From Candidatus Coatesiibacteriota bacterium (lineage in GTDB: Bacteria; B130-G9), in contig QMNL01000086.1 of NCBI GenBank assembly GCA_003647755.1, positions 1-6,882 of the forward strand: 6,882 nucleotides of DNA, read 5' to 3'. How positions within the stretch are numbered: the stretch's first letter is position 1; each line of letters opens with the position of its first letter. This document shows positions 6,185 through 6,882 of this stretch, one piece after another. The notes beneath the pieces were generated by a model that saw only the letters and a program-made list of their open reading frames with translations, did not search any database and was not told where the DNA came from. The position numbers were made by a program, and so were the translations under genes.

Positions 6185-6882
6185 GTCATTGGTTACTGGT
6201 GGCGCGGGCTTCATAGGCTCGCACTTGTGTGATTTTTTACTTGCGAAGGGTCATGAGGTCATCTGTATCGACAATCTCCTAACTGGAACAACAGACAACA
6301 TCGCGCATATTAACAACGAGCGGTTTACGTTTTTGAAGTACAACGTAACCAATTACCTGTTCGTCAGCGGGCAGCTGGATTACGTGTTTCATCTTGCCAG
6401 CCCCGCGAGTCCGGTGGACTATCTTGAGCTGCCGATCCAGACGATGAAGGTGGGGGCGCTTGGGACATTGAACGCTTTGGGGCTTGCCAAGGCCAAGAAC
6501 GCAACGTTCACCCTCGCCTCGACCTCGGAGGTCTATGGAGACCCGGAGCACCATCCCCAGAAGGAGGACTATTGGGGAAACGTCAATCCAATCGGGCCGC
6601 GAGGCGTCTATGACGAGGCCAAACGCTTTGGCGAGGCGCTCACTATGGCTTACCATAGATACCACGCAGTCAAGACAAGGATAGCGAGGATATTCAACAC
6701 ATTTGGGCCCAGGATGCGGCTCAGGGACGGGCGAGTTGTCCCTAACTTCATCTGCCAGGCGCTTGCGAAGGAGCCGCTTACTGTCTATGGCGACGGGTCG
6801 CAGACCCGCTCGTTCTGCTACGTGTCTGACCTCGTGGAGGGGTTGTATCGGCTGGCGGAGTCAGATGAGACGAGCCCGACGA
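6177..6882 (+). CDS. uxs: UDP-glucuronate decarboxylase (UDP-xylose synthase), 3' end cut by the window
   Basis: The frame opens at ATG 6177, overlaps the ugd stop by 8 bases, and runs off the window after 235 complete codons. Family members have about 310-320 residues, so roughly 75-85 are missing. It is an extended short-chain dehydrogenase that converts UDP-glucuronate to UDP-xylose with bound NAD+. The NAD motif is VTGGAGFIGSH (6-16). HLASPASPVDY (72-82), ASTSEVYGDPEHHPQ (114-128, with E118) and YWGNVNPIGPRGVYDEAKR (132-150, with the Y145-K149 catalytic pair) are close to the diagnostic UDP-xylose synthase signatures. NTFGPRM (174-180) and TVYGDGSQTRSFCYVSDLV (202-220) also fit. There is no membrane anchor, as in other bacterial forms. 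Coupling to ugd means both steps from UDP-glucose to UDP-xylose are made together. A dTDP-glucose dehydratase or UDP-glucose epimerase is much less likely given the SPASPVDY and WGNVNPIGPR motifs. Confidence 0.93.
   Translation, partial: MPRSLVTGGAGFIGSHLCDFLLAKGHEVICIDNLLTGTTDNIAHINNERFTFLKYNVTNYLFVSGQLDYVFHLASPASPVDYLELPIQTMKVGALGTLNALGLAKAKNATFTLASTSEVYGDPEHHPQKEDYWGNVNPIGPRGVYDEAKRFGEALTMAYHRYHAVKTRIARIFNTFGPRMRLRDGRVVPNFICQALAKEPLTVYGDGSQTRSFCYVSDLVEGLYRLAESDETSPT

Overview
This window (6,882 bases) looks like a chromosomal segment of an uncultured or poorly sampled bacterium. GC content is moderate, by eye a little over 50%. The genes mix GC-ending codons with frequent AGG, AGA and ATA codons, and GTG starts are common (small membrane ORF, sugar kinase, UDP-glucose dehydrogenase). 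I cannot name a phylum. The sugar genes point to a bacterium that assembles lipid-linked surface polysaccharide, but no gene here is diagnostic of a lineage.

Left part (1-1394, + strand): a small two-helix DUF2905-type membrane protein is followed by a SAM hydrolase of the DUF62 / SAM hydroxide adenosyltransferase family. Then comes a short reading frame that encodes a signal anchor. It runs tail-to-tail into the next gene and may be the stump of a larger exported protein.

Middle (1327-2508, - strand): a GT2-family glycosyltransferase is transcribed toward the left. Its conserved domain begins near 2265. The roughly 80 codons upstream look non-conserved and overlap a candidate promoter for the rightward genes, so its true 5' end is uncertain.

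Right part (2404-6882, + strand): a probable surface-polysaccharide operon. A sigma70-like promoter with a 13-base dyad in its spacer precedes a membrane polyprenyl-phosphate hexose-1-phosphate transferase, the enzyme that starts a repeat unit on undecaprenyl phosphate. A PfkB-family sugar-phosphate kinase starts 2 bases after it. After 38 bases comes UDP-glucose 6-dehydrogenase. A UDP-glucuronate decarboxylase overlaps its end by 8 bases and is cut by the window edge.

Together the last two enzymes would convert UDP-glucose to UDP-glucuronate and then UDP-xylose. The membrane transferase would prime the lipid carrier and the GT2 enzyme could add a sugar to the chain. The kinase is the odd member: it acts on sugar phosphates of central metabolism rather than on nucleotide sugars. 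I see no CRISPR array, tRNA, rRNA, transposon or phage gene. Nothing here is clearly a new system. The points most worth checking are the kinase and its altered motif, the dyad in the promoter spacer, the unclear 5' end of the glycosyltransferase, and the stump-like ORF at 1170.
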